Below, piece by piece: positions 7,703-15,407 of a stretch of 15,523 bases of DNA (its first letter is position 1; the number at the start of each line of letters is the position of its first letter). Under the pieces are notes generated by a model. It was given only the letters and a program-made list of their open reading frames with translations. It was not told where the DNA came from and did not search any database. A program made the position numbers and the translations under genes. Source of the stretch: Treponema sp. (lineage in GTDB: Bacteria; Spirochaetota; Spirochaetia; Treponematales; Breznakiellaceae); contig JAISLX010000026.1 in the NCBI GenBank assembly GCA_031277045.1, positions 1-15,523 of the forward strand. The letters run 5' to 3'.

Positions 7703-7730
7703 TGTATACACGGCGGCCATGCTTTTTCAA
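7703..7730 (-). promoter_or_regulatory. Possible sigma-70 promoter for the band-7-like gene
   Basis: On the minus strand TTGAAA (7730-7725) and TATACA (7708-7703) are 16 bases apart. If used, the transcript would carry a leader of about 180 bases holding the 14-bp hairpin, the terminator-like hairpin and the three-way-junction repeat. Its -35 box abuts the -35 box of the divergent plus-strand promoter. Confidence 0.35.
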
Positions 7731-7760
7731 TGGACACGGTCTGCGGGCTTCCCCTAAAAT
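7731..7760 (+). promoter_or_regulatory. Probable sigma-70 promoter for the plus-strand membrane protein gene
   Basis: TGGACA (7731-7736) and TAAAAT (7755-7760) are each one base off consensus, with an 18-base spacer. Transcription would start around 7767, leaving a short leader with a CGGAG ribosome-binding site before ATG 7781. Confidence 0.5.
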
Positions 7761-7780
7761 AATATCACGGAGTACCTGAA

Positions 7781-8164
7781 ATGAACAAATCCCCCGCGGG
7801 AACAGGCCGGGACAGGGAAAGGCCGGACAAGACCTCATGCCCCCTTCTGCTGGTTTTGCTCAACGGGGCCGTCCTGCTGTCTTTCCTGTTTTGTCTTGTA
7901 ATTCTTATCCTCTATGCCCTGGCTGTCCGGCGCGAGGAAGGGGATTCCGCCCTTTTTAATCTTATCCAGTGGGCTGTTTACGGCGGTATCGTCCTTGTAA
8001 TCCTGTCCCTCTACCGGTTCTTCGCGGGCGTCTGGTTCTGCCTGCGCCGGCGCAGACTACCGTTCCTGCTAAGCTCCCTGGGCTTCCTGATTCTTGGCGC
8101 GCTGGGGGCGTTTATGGCCGCCGCCCTTACCCTTATCCGGTCCCTTGCCGGGGGGAACACATAA
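7781..8164 (+). CDS. Three-helix membrane protein of unknown function
   Basis: I do not recognise the family of this 127-residue protein. It begins with a short, charged cytoplasmic tail (MNKSPAGTGRDRERPDKTS), then shows three hydrophobic segments at about residues 21-48, 60-87 and 94-120. An Arg-rich loop (CLRRRRLP, 87-94) lies between the second and third, which by the positive-inside rule would be cytoplasmic. There are no catalytic-looking motifs. The start ATG has GGAG eight bases upstream, and a good promoter lies directly before it. The chorismate mutase gene follows after 64 bases on the same strand, so the two may share a transcript, though a hairpin lies between them. Confidence 0.75.
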   Translation: MNKSPAGTGRDRERPDKTSCPLLLVLLNGAVLLSFLFCLVILILYALAVRREEGDSALFNLIQWAVYGGIVLVILSLYRFFAGVWFCLRRRRLPFLLSSLGFLILGALGAFMAAALTLIRSLAGGNT

Positions 8165-8177
8165 TTCGCCGCCGCTG

Positions 8178-8197
8178 TGCCGCGCCAAAACGCGGCA
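8178..8197 (+). repeat. GC hairpin between the membrane protein gene and chorismate mutase
   Basis: TGCCGCG (8178-8184) and CGCGGCA (8191-8197) form a perfect 7-bp stem with a 6-base loop. No T-run follows, so it may be an intercistronic structure rather than a terminator. Confidence 0.4.
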
Positions 8198-8228
8198 AAC
8201 CCCCGGCCGCGGCCCCAAGGAGGTACCC

Positions 8229-8594
8229 GTGAAAAGACTCTACGCCCTGCGGGGGGCCGCCCGCTGCCTTAACCGGGCCGACGATATTCAGTACCAAATA
8301 GCCGTTCTTCACGACGAGATGCTGGCCCGTAACAGCCTGGGCGAAGAGGACATTGTCTCGATCATCTTTTCGGTTACCCGGGACCTTGACGCTGCCAACC
8401 CCGCCGCCGCCCTCCGCGCGTCCGGCCGCGGCGCCGGCCTGGCCCTGTTCTGCGTCCAGGAGCCCGATGTCCCCGGCGGGCTGGAGCGGGTTGTCCGGGT
8501 CCTTATCCACTACTACGCGGAAGAAGGTTCAAGCCCCCGCCACGTCTACCGCAACGGCGCGGAAATTCTGCGCCCGGACCGGGCCCCAAAATAG
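8229..8594 (+). CDS. aroH: Chorismate mutase, AroH class
   Basis: This cytosolic enzyme converts chorismate to prephenate, the branch step toward phenylalanine and tyrosine. The 121-residue length and motifs fit the trimeric Bacillus AroH family. LRGA carries the catalytic Arg8, followed by LLARN-like HDEMLARNSL, the hallmark DIVSIIFSVTRDLDAANPA, Arg63, then CVQEPDVPGGLERVVRVLIH with Cys75, Glu78 and Arg90. HVYRNGAEILRPD supplies Tyr107 and Arg115. These line up with the known B. subtilis active-site residues Arg7, Arg63, Cys75, Glu78, Arg90, Tyr108 and Arg116, so it should be active. The start is GTG, fixed by a strong AAGGAGG six bases upstream; a longer frame from 8094 is only overlap with the preceding gene. 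It is not next to other aromatic pathway genes in the window. Confidence 0.95.
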   Translation: MKRLYALRGAARCLNRADDIQYQIAVLHDEMLARNSLGEEDIVSIIFSVTRDLDAANPAAALRASGRGAGLALFCVQEPDVPGGLERVVRVLIHYYAEEGSSPRHVYRNGAEILRPDRAPK

Positions 8595-8687
8595 CGGAGA
8601 CACAGTTTGCCGCGCTTTGCGTACTGGACATCTTCCCCGGAATCCGGGATACTATACACACTAAAAACAGCGGTTTTGTAAGGTTCT

Positions 8688-8721
8688 GCCGGAAGCCTCA
8701 AAAACCGGCTGTCAATTTTTT
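8688..8721 (+). terminator. Possible terminator/attenuator just before the methionine synthase-like gene
   Basis: GCCGG (8688-8692) and CCGGC (8705-8709) can pair across a 12-base loop, and six T residues follow at 8716-8721. It sits directly in front of the GAAGGAG ribosome-binding site of the next gene. It could end the chorismate mutase transcript or attenuate the next one. The stem is short, so the call is weak. Confidence 0.3.
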
Positions 8722-8735
8722 GAAGGAGCATAACA

Positions 8736-9896
8736 ATGAGCGAAAGATTCCAAATAGTAGGTAGTCTGCTGCGTCCCGAAGCGCTGCTGAAATATAAAAC
8801 CCAAATCGAACACCGCGATGATATCACCTACCCTTTCTACGGTAATTTTGAAGGGTATAAGGAATGTGAAATCGCGGCGACAAAAGACGTGGTACAAAAG
8901 GAAATTCAGCACGGCCTTACAATTATTACGGACGGCGAATATTCCAAATCGCTGTGGCATTTGGACTTTGTTTGGGGACTGAAGGGCGTTACCCGTTACA
9001 TCGCGGAACACGGTTACTTTTTCCGCGACAAGGACGAAACCCAAAAATACGAAACGCGCCGCGACATAGGCCTGCGGATTACCGGACCCCTCAGCGGTAA
9101 AAATCACCATTTTATTACGGTTTTCCAACGGCTGAAGTCCATTGCGGGCGATAGAAAAACAAAACTGTGCATACCATCGCCTTCGCATATCTTTGGAGAG
9201 CTTTCATGGTCGGACAATATCGGAGGCAAAGATTCCGTGTACGCCACGCCGCAGGAACTGAAAACGGGCTTAATTAAAGCGTACAAGGATTTTGTGGAAG
9301 AATACGCCGCGGCGGGCGGGAAAATTCTACAGCTTGATGACTGTCTGTGGGAAATTTTCGCGGACGATAATCCCAATTCCCCCTATACGGGCGAAAATAT
9401 CGACCAAAAAACAGTTCAGAATCTGGCGGCGGAGTTTATCGGCATTAACAATACGATAATTGACTTTGGCCACAGCCTTGGACTTGCCATGTGGACGCAC
9501 AACTGCCGGGGCAACTACGATTCACGCAATATGGGCGGTGGTTCATACATTAAGATCGCGGAACTGTTTCTTAAACAACTAAAATACGACCGCTTCTTTC
9601 TGGAATGGGACGACGAGCGGGCCGGTTCGCTTGACGCCCTGGCTGTGTTCAAGGACAAACCGCGGACGGAAATAGTGCTTGGACTGCTTTCAAGCAAGAC
9701 AAATACCCTTGATGACGAAAACCGCGTTATACGCATGCTGAATGAAGCTTCCAAAATCATCCCCAAGAACCGCCTGCTCCTTTCGCACCAGTGCGGCTTC
9801 GCGTCCTGCGACGGCGGAAACGAACTAACCGAGGATGAGCAGTGGGCGAAGATAGATCAGGGGCAGCGTATCGCTTCGGCATACTGGGGTGAATAA
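8736..9896 (+). CDS. Cobalamin-independent methionine synthase (MetE C-terminal) family protein, YxjG/YxjH-like
   Basis: This 386-residue protein corresponds to the stand-alone catalytic barrel of the MetE family, as in Bacillus YxjG/YxjH, not full-length MetE (about 750 residues). The four zinc ligands of the family are in place: His255 and Cys257 in HNCRGNY, Glu290 in FFLEWDDERAG, and Cys353 in SHQCGFAS. Other family motifs are GSLLRP near the start, ITDGEYSK (64-71), QLDDCLW (199-205), LGLLSSKT (315-322) and the final DEQWAK. Zinc would activate a thiol (homocysteine or a related compound) for methyl transfer; the methyl donor of this subfamily is not clear from sequence. Start ATG with GAAGGAG seven bases upstream is solid. 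Base use is clearly more AT-rich than the flanking genes, which may mean recent acquisition. The MFS gene follows after 75 bases. Confidence 0.92.
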   Translation: MSERFQIVGSLLRPEALLKYKTQIEHRDDITYPFYGNFEGYKECEIAATKDVVQKEIQHGLTIITDGEYSKSLWHLDFVWGLKGVTRYIAEHGYFFRDKDETQKYETRRDIGLRITGPLSGKNHHFITVFQRLKSIAGDRKTKLCIPSPSHIFGELSWSDNIGGKDSVYATPQELKTGLIKAYKDFVEEYAAAGGKILQLDDCLWEIFADDNPNSPYTGENIDQKTVQNLAAEFIGINNTIIDFGHSLGLAMWTHNCRGNYDSRNMGGGSYIKIAELFLKQLKYDRFFLEWDDERAGSLDALAVFKDKPRTEIVLGLLSSKTNTLDDENRVIRMLNEASKIIPKNRLLLSHQCGFASCDGGNELTEDEQWAKIDQGQRIASAYWGE

Positions 9897-9911
9897 GTAT
9901 GGCGCCTGGGA

Positions 9912-9966
9912 AACTTGTAAGCCGGCCTTTGGCTGGCGGATAACCAGCCGGGTTATCGAACAAGTT
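9912..9966 (+). repeat. Three-way-junction repeat, copy 2 (upstream of MFS gene)
   Basis: Outer stem AACTTGT (9912-9918)/ACAAGTT (9960-9966) is perfect over 7 bp. Inside it lie hairpin GCCGGCC (9921-9927)/GGCTGGC (9931-9937), with a TTT loop and one G-T pair, and hairpin GATAACC (9939-9945)/GGTTATC (9951-9957), perfect with a 5-base loop. Linkers are only one or two bases, so the RNA or single-stranded DNA would form a compact three-way junction. It matches copy 1 (7536-7589) in inverse orientation. It begins 15 bases after the methionine synthase-like stop and ends five bases before a possible TTG start of the MFS gene. Confidence 0.85.
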
Positions 9967-9971
9967 CATTC

Positions 9972-11264
9972 TTGTTTACGCGGAAACCCGCGGCGCACGG
10001 CAGGAGGCCGGTTATCCGCTTAGGTTTTCGCGCTACACGGTACGCCTGCTACTGCGGTTACGTGGTCCAGGCTATCGTCAATAACCTGACCCCGCTTTTT
10101 TTTATTATTTTTTCGGAAGATTACGGGATTTCCTACCGGGGGCTGGGTTCCCTGGTGTTAATCAATTTTATGGTGCAGTTGGGGGTGGACGCCCTCTGCA
10201 TCAAGCTGGCGGCTCCCATCGGTTACCGCCCCCTGCTGGTGGCGGCCCAGGCTTTCAGCGCCGCGGGGCTTGTCCTGCTGGGAATTCTGCCCTTCGTTGT
10301 AACGCCGGTCTACGCCGCCCTGGTAATAGCCGTTACGATCTACGGATTCGGCGGGGGGCTCCTGGAGGTGCTGGTGAGCCCCGTGGTGGACAGCATCCCC
10401 TGCGAATCGGGCAAAAAACCCGCGGCCATGAGCCTTCTCCATTCGTTTTACTGCTGGGGGCAGATGGCGGTGATCCTTCTGTCTACCTTTCTCCTTTCCC
10501 TTTTTGGCCGGGGGAACTGGCATATCCTTCCCCTTATCTGGGCCCTGGTTCCCCTGGGAAACATGGTTCTTTTTACCCAGGTTCCCATGGTACCAATGCT
10601 GCCGGAAACGGAAACCGTAAAACCACGGAAGCTTGCCGCGTCTCCGGTCTTTTTTATGTGTCTTCTCATGATGTTCTGCGCCGGGGCCAGCGAGCAGGCA
10701 GTGGCCCAGTGGGCCTCCCTCTTCGCGGAAAAAGCCCTGGGAGTGTCAAAGGTTCTGGGCGATATTCTTGGCCCCGCCATGTTCGCGCTCTTTATGGGGA
10801 CGGGCCGGACCCTGTACGGGATATGGGGCGTCAGGCTGCCCCTTTTTCCCTCCATGCTTTTTTGCGGCATCCTTTCTATTTTTTGTTACCTGGGGATTAC
10901 CCTTGTTCCCTATCCCCTGGTTCAGCTTGCCGCCTGCGGGATGGCCGGTTTTTCGGTAAGTATCATGTGGCCCGCCACTTTTTCCCTTTCCACCGCCCGT
11001 TTTCCCCTGGGCGGGGCCGCCCTTTTCGCTATTTTGGCCCTTATGGGAGACCTGGGCTGCTCCCTGGGACCCTGGGCTGCCGGCGCTGTAACGGATTTGG
11101 CGGCTTCGGAAGGCGCATTTGGAAAATTCAGGGGCTTTTTGGGCGCGGGAAGTTCCCCCCTTCAAACGGGGATACTGGTCTGTATTCTCTTTCCCCTTGC
11201 CTTTGTCATTACGGTTGCGGTTTTTATGAAGCGCCGCCGCCGCAAAATTGGAAGCGCCGCGTGA
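9972..11264 (+). CDS. MFS permease
   Basis: This is an integral membrane transporter of up to 430 residues with about twelve hydrophobic helices, in the major facilitator superfamily. The first helix region (RYACYCGYVVQAIVNNLTPLFFIIFSEDYGIS), the helix pair GFGGGLLEVLVSPVVDSIP then MSLLHSFYCWGQM, and the mirrored C-terminal half with GFSVSIMWPATFSLSTARFP recall the fucose/sugar-permease type. The substrate is unknown. The tail KRRRRKIGSAA is cytoplasmic. The start is uncertain: the frame opens at TTG 9972, without a visible ribosome-binding site. A strong AGGAGG (10002-10007) instead stands six bases before an in-frame ATC at 10014, which would give a normal short N-terminus. It follows the lower-GC methionine synthase-like gene and the three-way-junction repeat, and ends convergently with the NifX-domain gene, 18 bases away. 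Confidence 0.9.
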   Translation: MFTRKPAAHGRRPVIRLGFRATRYACYCGYVVQAIVNNLTPLFFIIFSEDYGISYRGLGSLVLINFMVQLGVDALCIKLAAPIGYRPLLVAAQAFSAAGLVLLGILPFVVTPVYAALVIAVTIYGFGGGLLEVLVSPVVDSIPCESGKKPAAMSLLHSFYCWGQMAVILLSTFLLSLFGRGNWHILPLIWALVPLGNMVLFTQVPMVPMLPETETVKPRKLAASPVFFMCLLMMFCAGASEQAVAQWASLFAEKALGVSKVLGDILGPAMFALFMGTGRTLYGIWGVRLPLFPSMLFCGILSIFCYLGITLVPYPLVQLAACGMAGFSVSIMWPATFSLSTARFPLGGAALFAILALMGDLGCSLGPWAAGAVTDLAASEGAFGKFRGFLGAGSSPLQTGILVCILFPLAFVITVAVFMKRRRRKIGSAA

Positions 11265-11282
11265 ACATACCGCTTAAAAATG

Positions 11283-11654
11283 CTACACGCCGTCCGCCTG
11301 GCCGGGCCGCCGGGTTTTTGAGTAGTAGCGGGCCAGTTTTTTCAACGCCTCGTCGATGGGGGAGCGTTCCTCAAAGATGGATATTCCGGACAGTTCCAGT
11401 TTTTTCCGGGCCGGGGGCCCTATCTGGGCGGTTAGTACCGCGGCGCAATCGGTGATGTCCCGGGCAATCCCCGCGTCCCCTTCTTGTGCGTCCTTGTGAC
11501 CGCCGGAACCGCACCAGGGTTCCACCGCCCGTTTTTCCACCAGAGTACTGGTTCCGTCTTCTTCGATGTCGTAGATGAAAAACCAGGCGGCGTGACCGTA
11601 GTGCTGGTTAATCAAAACGCCGTCGGCGCTGGTAACCGCCACTCTCCAACTCAT
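11283..11654 (-). CDS. NifX/NifB C-terminal-type (dinitrogenase iron-molybdenum cofactor) domain protein
   Basis: This 123-residue cytosolic protein is a stand-alone domain of the family that binds or carries iron-molybdenum cofactor precursors in NifX, NafY and NifB, also found in many non-fixing bacteria. Matching features are the opening WRVAVTSADGVLINQHYGHAAWFFIYDI, a mid-section EPWCGSGGHKD with Cys48, and the closing DCAAVLTAQIGPPARKKLELSGISIFE. These fit the usual family order: start strand, NQHFG motif, CGGGH, DC, IG and A-x4-L-x2-GI. The start ATG 11654 has GGAGG four bases upstream; the frame runs further upstream through the hairpin region but without support. There is no nitrogenase gene in the window, so a role in nitrogen fixation is only possible. 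It lies downstream of cysK, separated by two hairpins. Confidence 0.88.
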   Translation of the reverse strand: MSWRVAVTSADGVLINQHYGHAAWFFIYDIEEDGTSTLVEKRAVEPWCGSGGHKDAQEGDAGIARDITDCAAVLTAQIGPPARKKLELSGISIFEERSPIDEALKKLARYYSKTRRPGQADGV

Positions 11655-11668
11655 AGTACCTCCAGGCA

Positions 11669-11685
11669 GTCCCGGTTCCCGGGAC
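11669..11685 (-). repeat. Perfect 7-bp hairpin just upstream of the NifX-domain gene
   Basis: GTCCCGG (11669-11675) and CCGGGAC (11679-11685) pair across a 3-base loop. On the minus strand it ends a few bases before the GGAGG ribosome-binding site, so it might influence translation or mRNA stability. Confidence 0.45.
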
Positions 11686-11702
11686 CAGTAATCCGCGACA
11701 GA

Positions 11703-11740
11703 CTGCGGGCGGGCGGCCTTGACAGGCCGCCCGCCCGCAG
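11703..11740. terminator. Perfect 17-bp GC-rich hairpin between cysK and the NifX-domain gene
   Basis: CTGCGGGCGGGCGGCCT (11703-11719) and AGGCCGCCCGCCCGCAG (11724-11740) are exact reverse complements with a TGAC loop. On the + strand it is followed by CTTTT, but on the minus strand, where the flanking genes are read, there is no T-run. It probably terminates or attenuates the cysK message, or blocks antisense reading from the MFS side. Confidence 0.7.
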
Positions 11741-11781
11741 CTTTTCCGCGCCGTAACACGGCGCCGAGGGCTTCCGGCGGC

Positions 11782-12705
<924 letters not shown>

Positions 12706-12743
12706 ATCGTCCTCCTGGGTTATACCCTAGTAAATTTATGGGC

Positions 12744-12772
12744 ATTATAAAATATTTGTAAAATGTTGTCAA
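12744..12772 (-). promoter_or_regulatory. Consensus sigma-70 promoter of cysK
   Basis: On the minus strand TTGACA (12772-12767) and TATAAT (12749-12744) are both perfect and exactly 17 bases apart. Transcription would begin about 12736, giving a leader of about 30 bases. The leader includes a small GGGT-ATA-ACCC inverted repeat (12718-12728) just ahead of the AGGAGG. Such a perfect promoter implies high basal expression unless repressed. Confidence 0.85.
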
Positions 12773-12862
12773 GGGGGGCGCGCGGTTACACGAACTAACC
12801 CAACTCGTATTCCCGCGCCAAATTTAGCATATTCCGCCCAATAGCTTGTATACGTCAAATTA

Positions 12863-15406
12863 TTGGATTACGATCGTTTCGTGTTCTTGATAAAACGCGC
12901 TGCGGGATTGGGCGCGGCGCCAAAAGACAACAGCTTCAGACTCATGGTTGTGGCCCTGGCGGTGAGTATTGTGATTCTGGGGATAGCGACTATCTCCCAG
13001 ACCATTTTTACCGCCAATGTCCTTACCGAACAGTCTCTGGGCAAAGTTGAATATTCGGGATCCCTGGCGGTTTCCAGAATCAACGGCTGGCTGGAAAGCC
13101 AGATCGGCTACCTGAACGGGGTGGCCAGGGATTTGAGCTGGATCATGAACGCCTACGATGAAAGCGCGCTGCGGTCCATTGTCGAGGCCCATTACCAAAA
13201 TAACGACACTACTTTTTTCCAGATGTACCTTGGCTATCCCGATGGGAGTTTTTGGTTTCCCGGCGATTGGGAAATTCCCGAAGACTGGCGCGCCGACGAG
13301 CGGGACTGGTACCGGGAGGCCGCCGAAAATCCTTACAGGGTTTTTATCAGCGATCCGTACAATGACACAAGATCCAACAATATCTGCGTAACCGTATCCA
13401 AGGCTATTCTGCGAAACAGCGAACTGCTGGCGGTGGTGGGGGCCGATATTTACCTGAGCAGCATCCAGGCGATTGTAAACGAGACCCCTATCGCCGAAGG
13501 CCGGGGCGCCGCCATTCTTGTGGACGCCGATTCGGGGATTATTCTGGTTCATCCGGACCCCCGCATGATGCCGGATAAAGACGGCCGCTCCCGGACAATT
13601 TACAACAGCTACGGCGGGGTGTACCGGGAACTGCTTGAAACCGATGACGGCGAATCGATCTTTATTGCCGGTTCGGACGGGACGCGGCGTTACTGCAACA
13701 GTCAAACCATCAGCTCCGCGGACTGGAAGTTTTTTTCGCTGGTGGATCAGGACACGATTCTTGTTCCCATAAAGCGGCAGACCCGCATCCAAATTTTTAT
13801 GTCCATTACGGCGCTGCTGCTTGTCTGCGTGCTTATCGCCGTTACCTCCCGTGCGACACACCGGGCCGCGCAGACAGCCAACGAACACTCCAATATGAAA
13901 ACCGCCTTCCTGGCCAACATGAGCCACGAAATCCGTACTCCCATGAACGGCATTATCGGTTTCGCGGAGCTTGCTCTGGAAAACACCGGCCTGGAAAAGC
14001 AGACCCGGGATTATCTGGAAAAAATACGGAACAGCGTCAAGGACCTTTTGAGTATTCTCAATGATATTCTCGATATTTCCAAAATCGAGGCGGGGAAGGT
14101 TGCGCTGGAAAAAATACCGTTCGACCTTCACGATCTTATCGCGGCTTGTGAAAATACCATCAGCGCCAAGGCGGCGGAAAAAGGAATAAGCCTCTACGTC
14201 TATTCCGAACCGTTTATCGAATACAAGCTTTTGGGGGATCCCACCAAGCTGCGGCAGGTACTTCTTAACCTTCTGTTCAACGCCGTCAAATTCACCAACG
14301 TGGGTACCGTCAAGCTCGCGGTTACGGCGGAACCATGCGTGAACGGCAGAATATCCCTCCGTTTCGAGGTAAAGGATTCGGGAATAGGCATGACCCAGGC
14401 GGAGATGGCTAGAATTTTTAAGCCTTTTGAACAGGCGGACAGAAGTACCACCCGCAAATACGGAGGCACCGGCCTGGGACTTCCGATCAGCAAGAACCTG
14501 GTGGAACTTATGGGGGGCAGGCTGAGCGTGGAAAGCGCGCCGGGAATCGGCAGCAAATTCAGTTTTACCCTGGAATTCGAACTTTCCGGCAAGAAAAGCG
14601 GAAGCCGTGAGAAAGACAGCGCCCCGGCCCGGGCGGCCCGGCGGCCCAATCTTTCAGGACGGATATTGATCTGCGAAGACAACACAATGAATCAGGAAGT
14701 TATCCGGGACCATCTGCTGCGGCTTGGCCTTGAGGCGGATATCCGGGAAAACGGCCTGGAAGGCCTGGATGCGGTCCGCGAGAGCATGGAACAGGACCGG
14801 CCCTACGATCTTATCTTTATGGATATTCACATGCCCGTAATGGACGGCCTGGAAGCCTCTTCCGAGATAAAACGCCTTGGCTGTCCAAGCCCCATCGTCG
14901 CCTTAACCGCCAACGTGCTGACCCAGGACACCAATATTTACTACCGGTACGGTATCGTAGACCACCTGGGCAAACCCTTTACCTCCCACGAACTGTGGGA
15001 CTGCCTTTCCAGGTATCTAAATCCGGGCCAGACGGCGGCCCCGGAAGATTCAGGGGCCGCCGGCGCGATTGATTACCATGCGGGACTTTCCGTAACCGAG
15101 GGAAACCGGGAACTTTACGAAAAACTCCGCCGCGAATTTTACGACCGGAACCGGAACTTTTTTGAGGACTTCTCCGCCACGCTTGACGGGGAGCAGGACC
15201 GCGAGGCCCTTACAACAGCCCACCGGATGATCCACAGCCTTAAAAGCAGCGCCGCCCTTATCGGCGCGGAACGGCTGCGGGCCGCGGCGGCGGAGATGGA
15301 AGTCCCGCTGAAAGCGGGCAAAACGGACTACACCGCGGAGCAGATACAGGAACTGCGGGAAGCGCTGGAAGTGGTTCTGGCTGAACTTGAACCCAGGGGC
15401 GCATAG
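12863..15406 (+). CDS. Hybrid sensor histidine kinase (dCache-HisKA-HATPase-REC-HPt)
   Basis: This inner-membrane sensor kinase (847 residues from the first possible start) phosphorylates itself and relays phosphate through internal receiver and HPt domains. TM1 is at about 29-50, an extracytoplasmic dCache-like ligand domain at 55-300 (FFQMYLGYPDGSFWFPGDW, VSKAILRNSELLAVVGADIY) and TM2 at about 311-329. The HisKA has His355 in NMSHEIRTPMNG. The ATPase domain has the N box around Asn473, G1 DSGIGM at 505-510, KPFEQ at 520-524 and G2 GGTGLGLP at 534-541. The REC domain has acidic Glu605/Asp606, phospho-acceptor Asp654, Thr682 and Lys704. The HPt has His791 in MIHSLKS. No separate output domain exists, so a partner response regulator must be elsewhere. 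Start is uncertain: TTG 12863, GTG 12881 or ATG 12944, none with a clear ribosome-binding site. Confidence 0.93.
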   Translation: MDYDRFVFLIKRAAGLGAAPKDNSFRLMVVALAVSIVILGIATISQTIFTANVLTEQSLGKVEYSGSLAVSRINGWLESQIGYLNGVARDLSWIMNAYDESALRSIVEAHYQNNDTTFFQMYLGYPDGSFWFPGDWEIPEDWRADERDWYREAAENPYRVFISDPYNDTRSNNICVTVSKAILRNSELLAVVGADIYLSSIQAIVNETPIAEGRGAAILVDADSGIILVHPDPRMMPDKDGRSRTIYNSYGGVYRELLETDDGESIFIAGSDGTRRYCNSQTISSADWKFFSLVDQDTILVPIKRQTRIQIFMSITALLLVCVLIAVTSRATHRAAQTANEHSNMKTAFLANMSHEIRTPMNGIIGFAELALENTGLEKQTRDYLEKIRNSVKDLLSILNDILDISKIEAGKVALEKIPFDLHDLIAACENTISAKAAEKGISLYVYSEPFIEYKLLGDPTKLRQVLLNLLFNAVKFTNVGTVKLAVTAEPCVNGRISLRFEVKDSGIGMTQAEMARIFKPFEQADRSTTRKYGGTGLGLPISKNLVELMGGRLSVESAPGIGSKFSFTLEFELSGKKSGSREKDSAPARAARRPNLSGRILICEDNTMNQEVIRDHLLRLGLEADIRENGLEGLDAVRESMEQDRPYDLIFMDIHMPVMDGLEASSEIKRLGCPSPIVALTANVLTQDTNIYYRYGIVDHLGKPFTSHELWDCLSRYLNPGQTAAPEDSGAAGAIDYHAGLSVTEGNRELYEKLRREFYDRNRNFFEDFSATLDGEQDREALTTAHRMIHSLKSSAALIGAERLRAAAAEMEVPLKAGKTDYTAEQIQELREALEVVLAELEPRGA

Positions 15407-15407
15407 C

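Noticed and set aside
7435..7757. Short frames of 74-100 codons across the inverted-repeat cluster
   Set aside because: They are translations of the repeats between divergent genes, with no ribosome-binding site. The upstream extension of the band-7-like gene to 7616 was dropped for the same reason.
8625..8655. Possible promoter TGGACA/TACTAT upstream of the methionine synthase-like gene
   Set aside because: The spacer is 19 bases (or 17 only with a weaker -10 box), and a small CCCGG/CCGGG palindrome lies between. Not strong enough to list as a feature.
8595..8735. SAM or T-box riboswitch before the methionine synthase-like gene
   Set aside because: The gap is only about 140 bases and lacks the conserved core motifs of those classes. 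Only a weak hairpin with a T-run is visible.
12860..14131. Long open frame (423 codons) on the minus strand opposite the histidine kinase
   Set aside because: It is antisense to the dCache and HisKA coding region, whose motifs are unmistakable. No domain is seen in the antisense reading.
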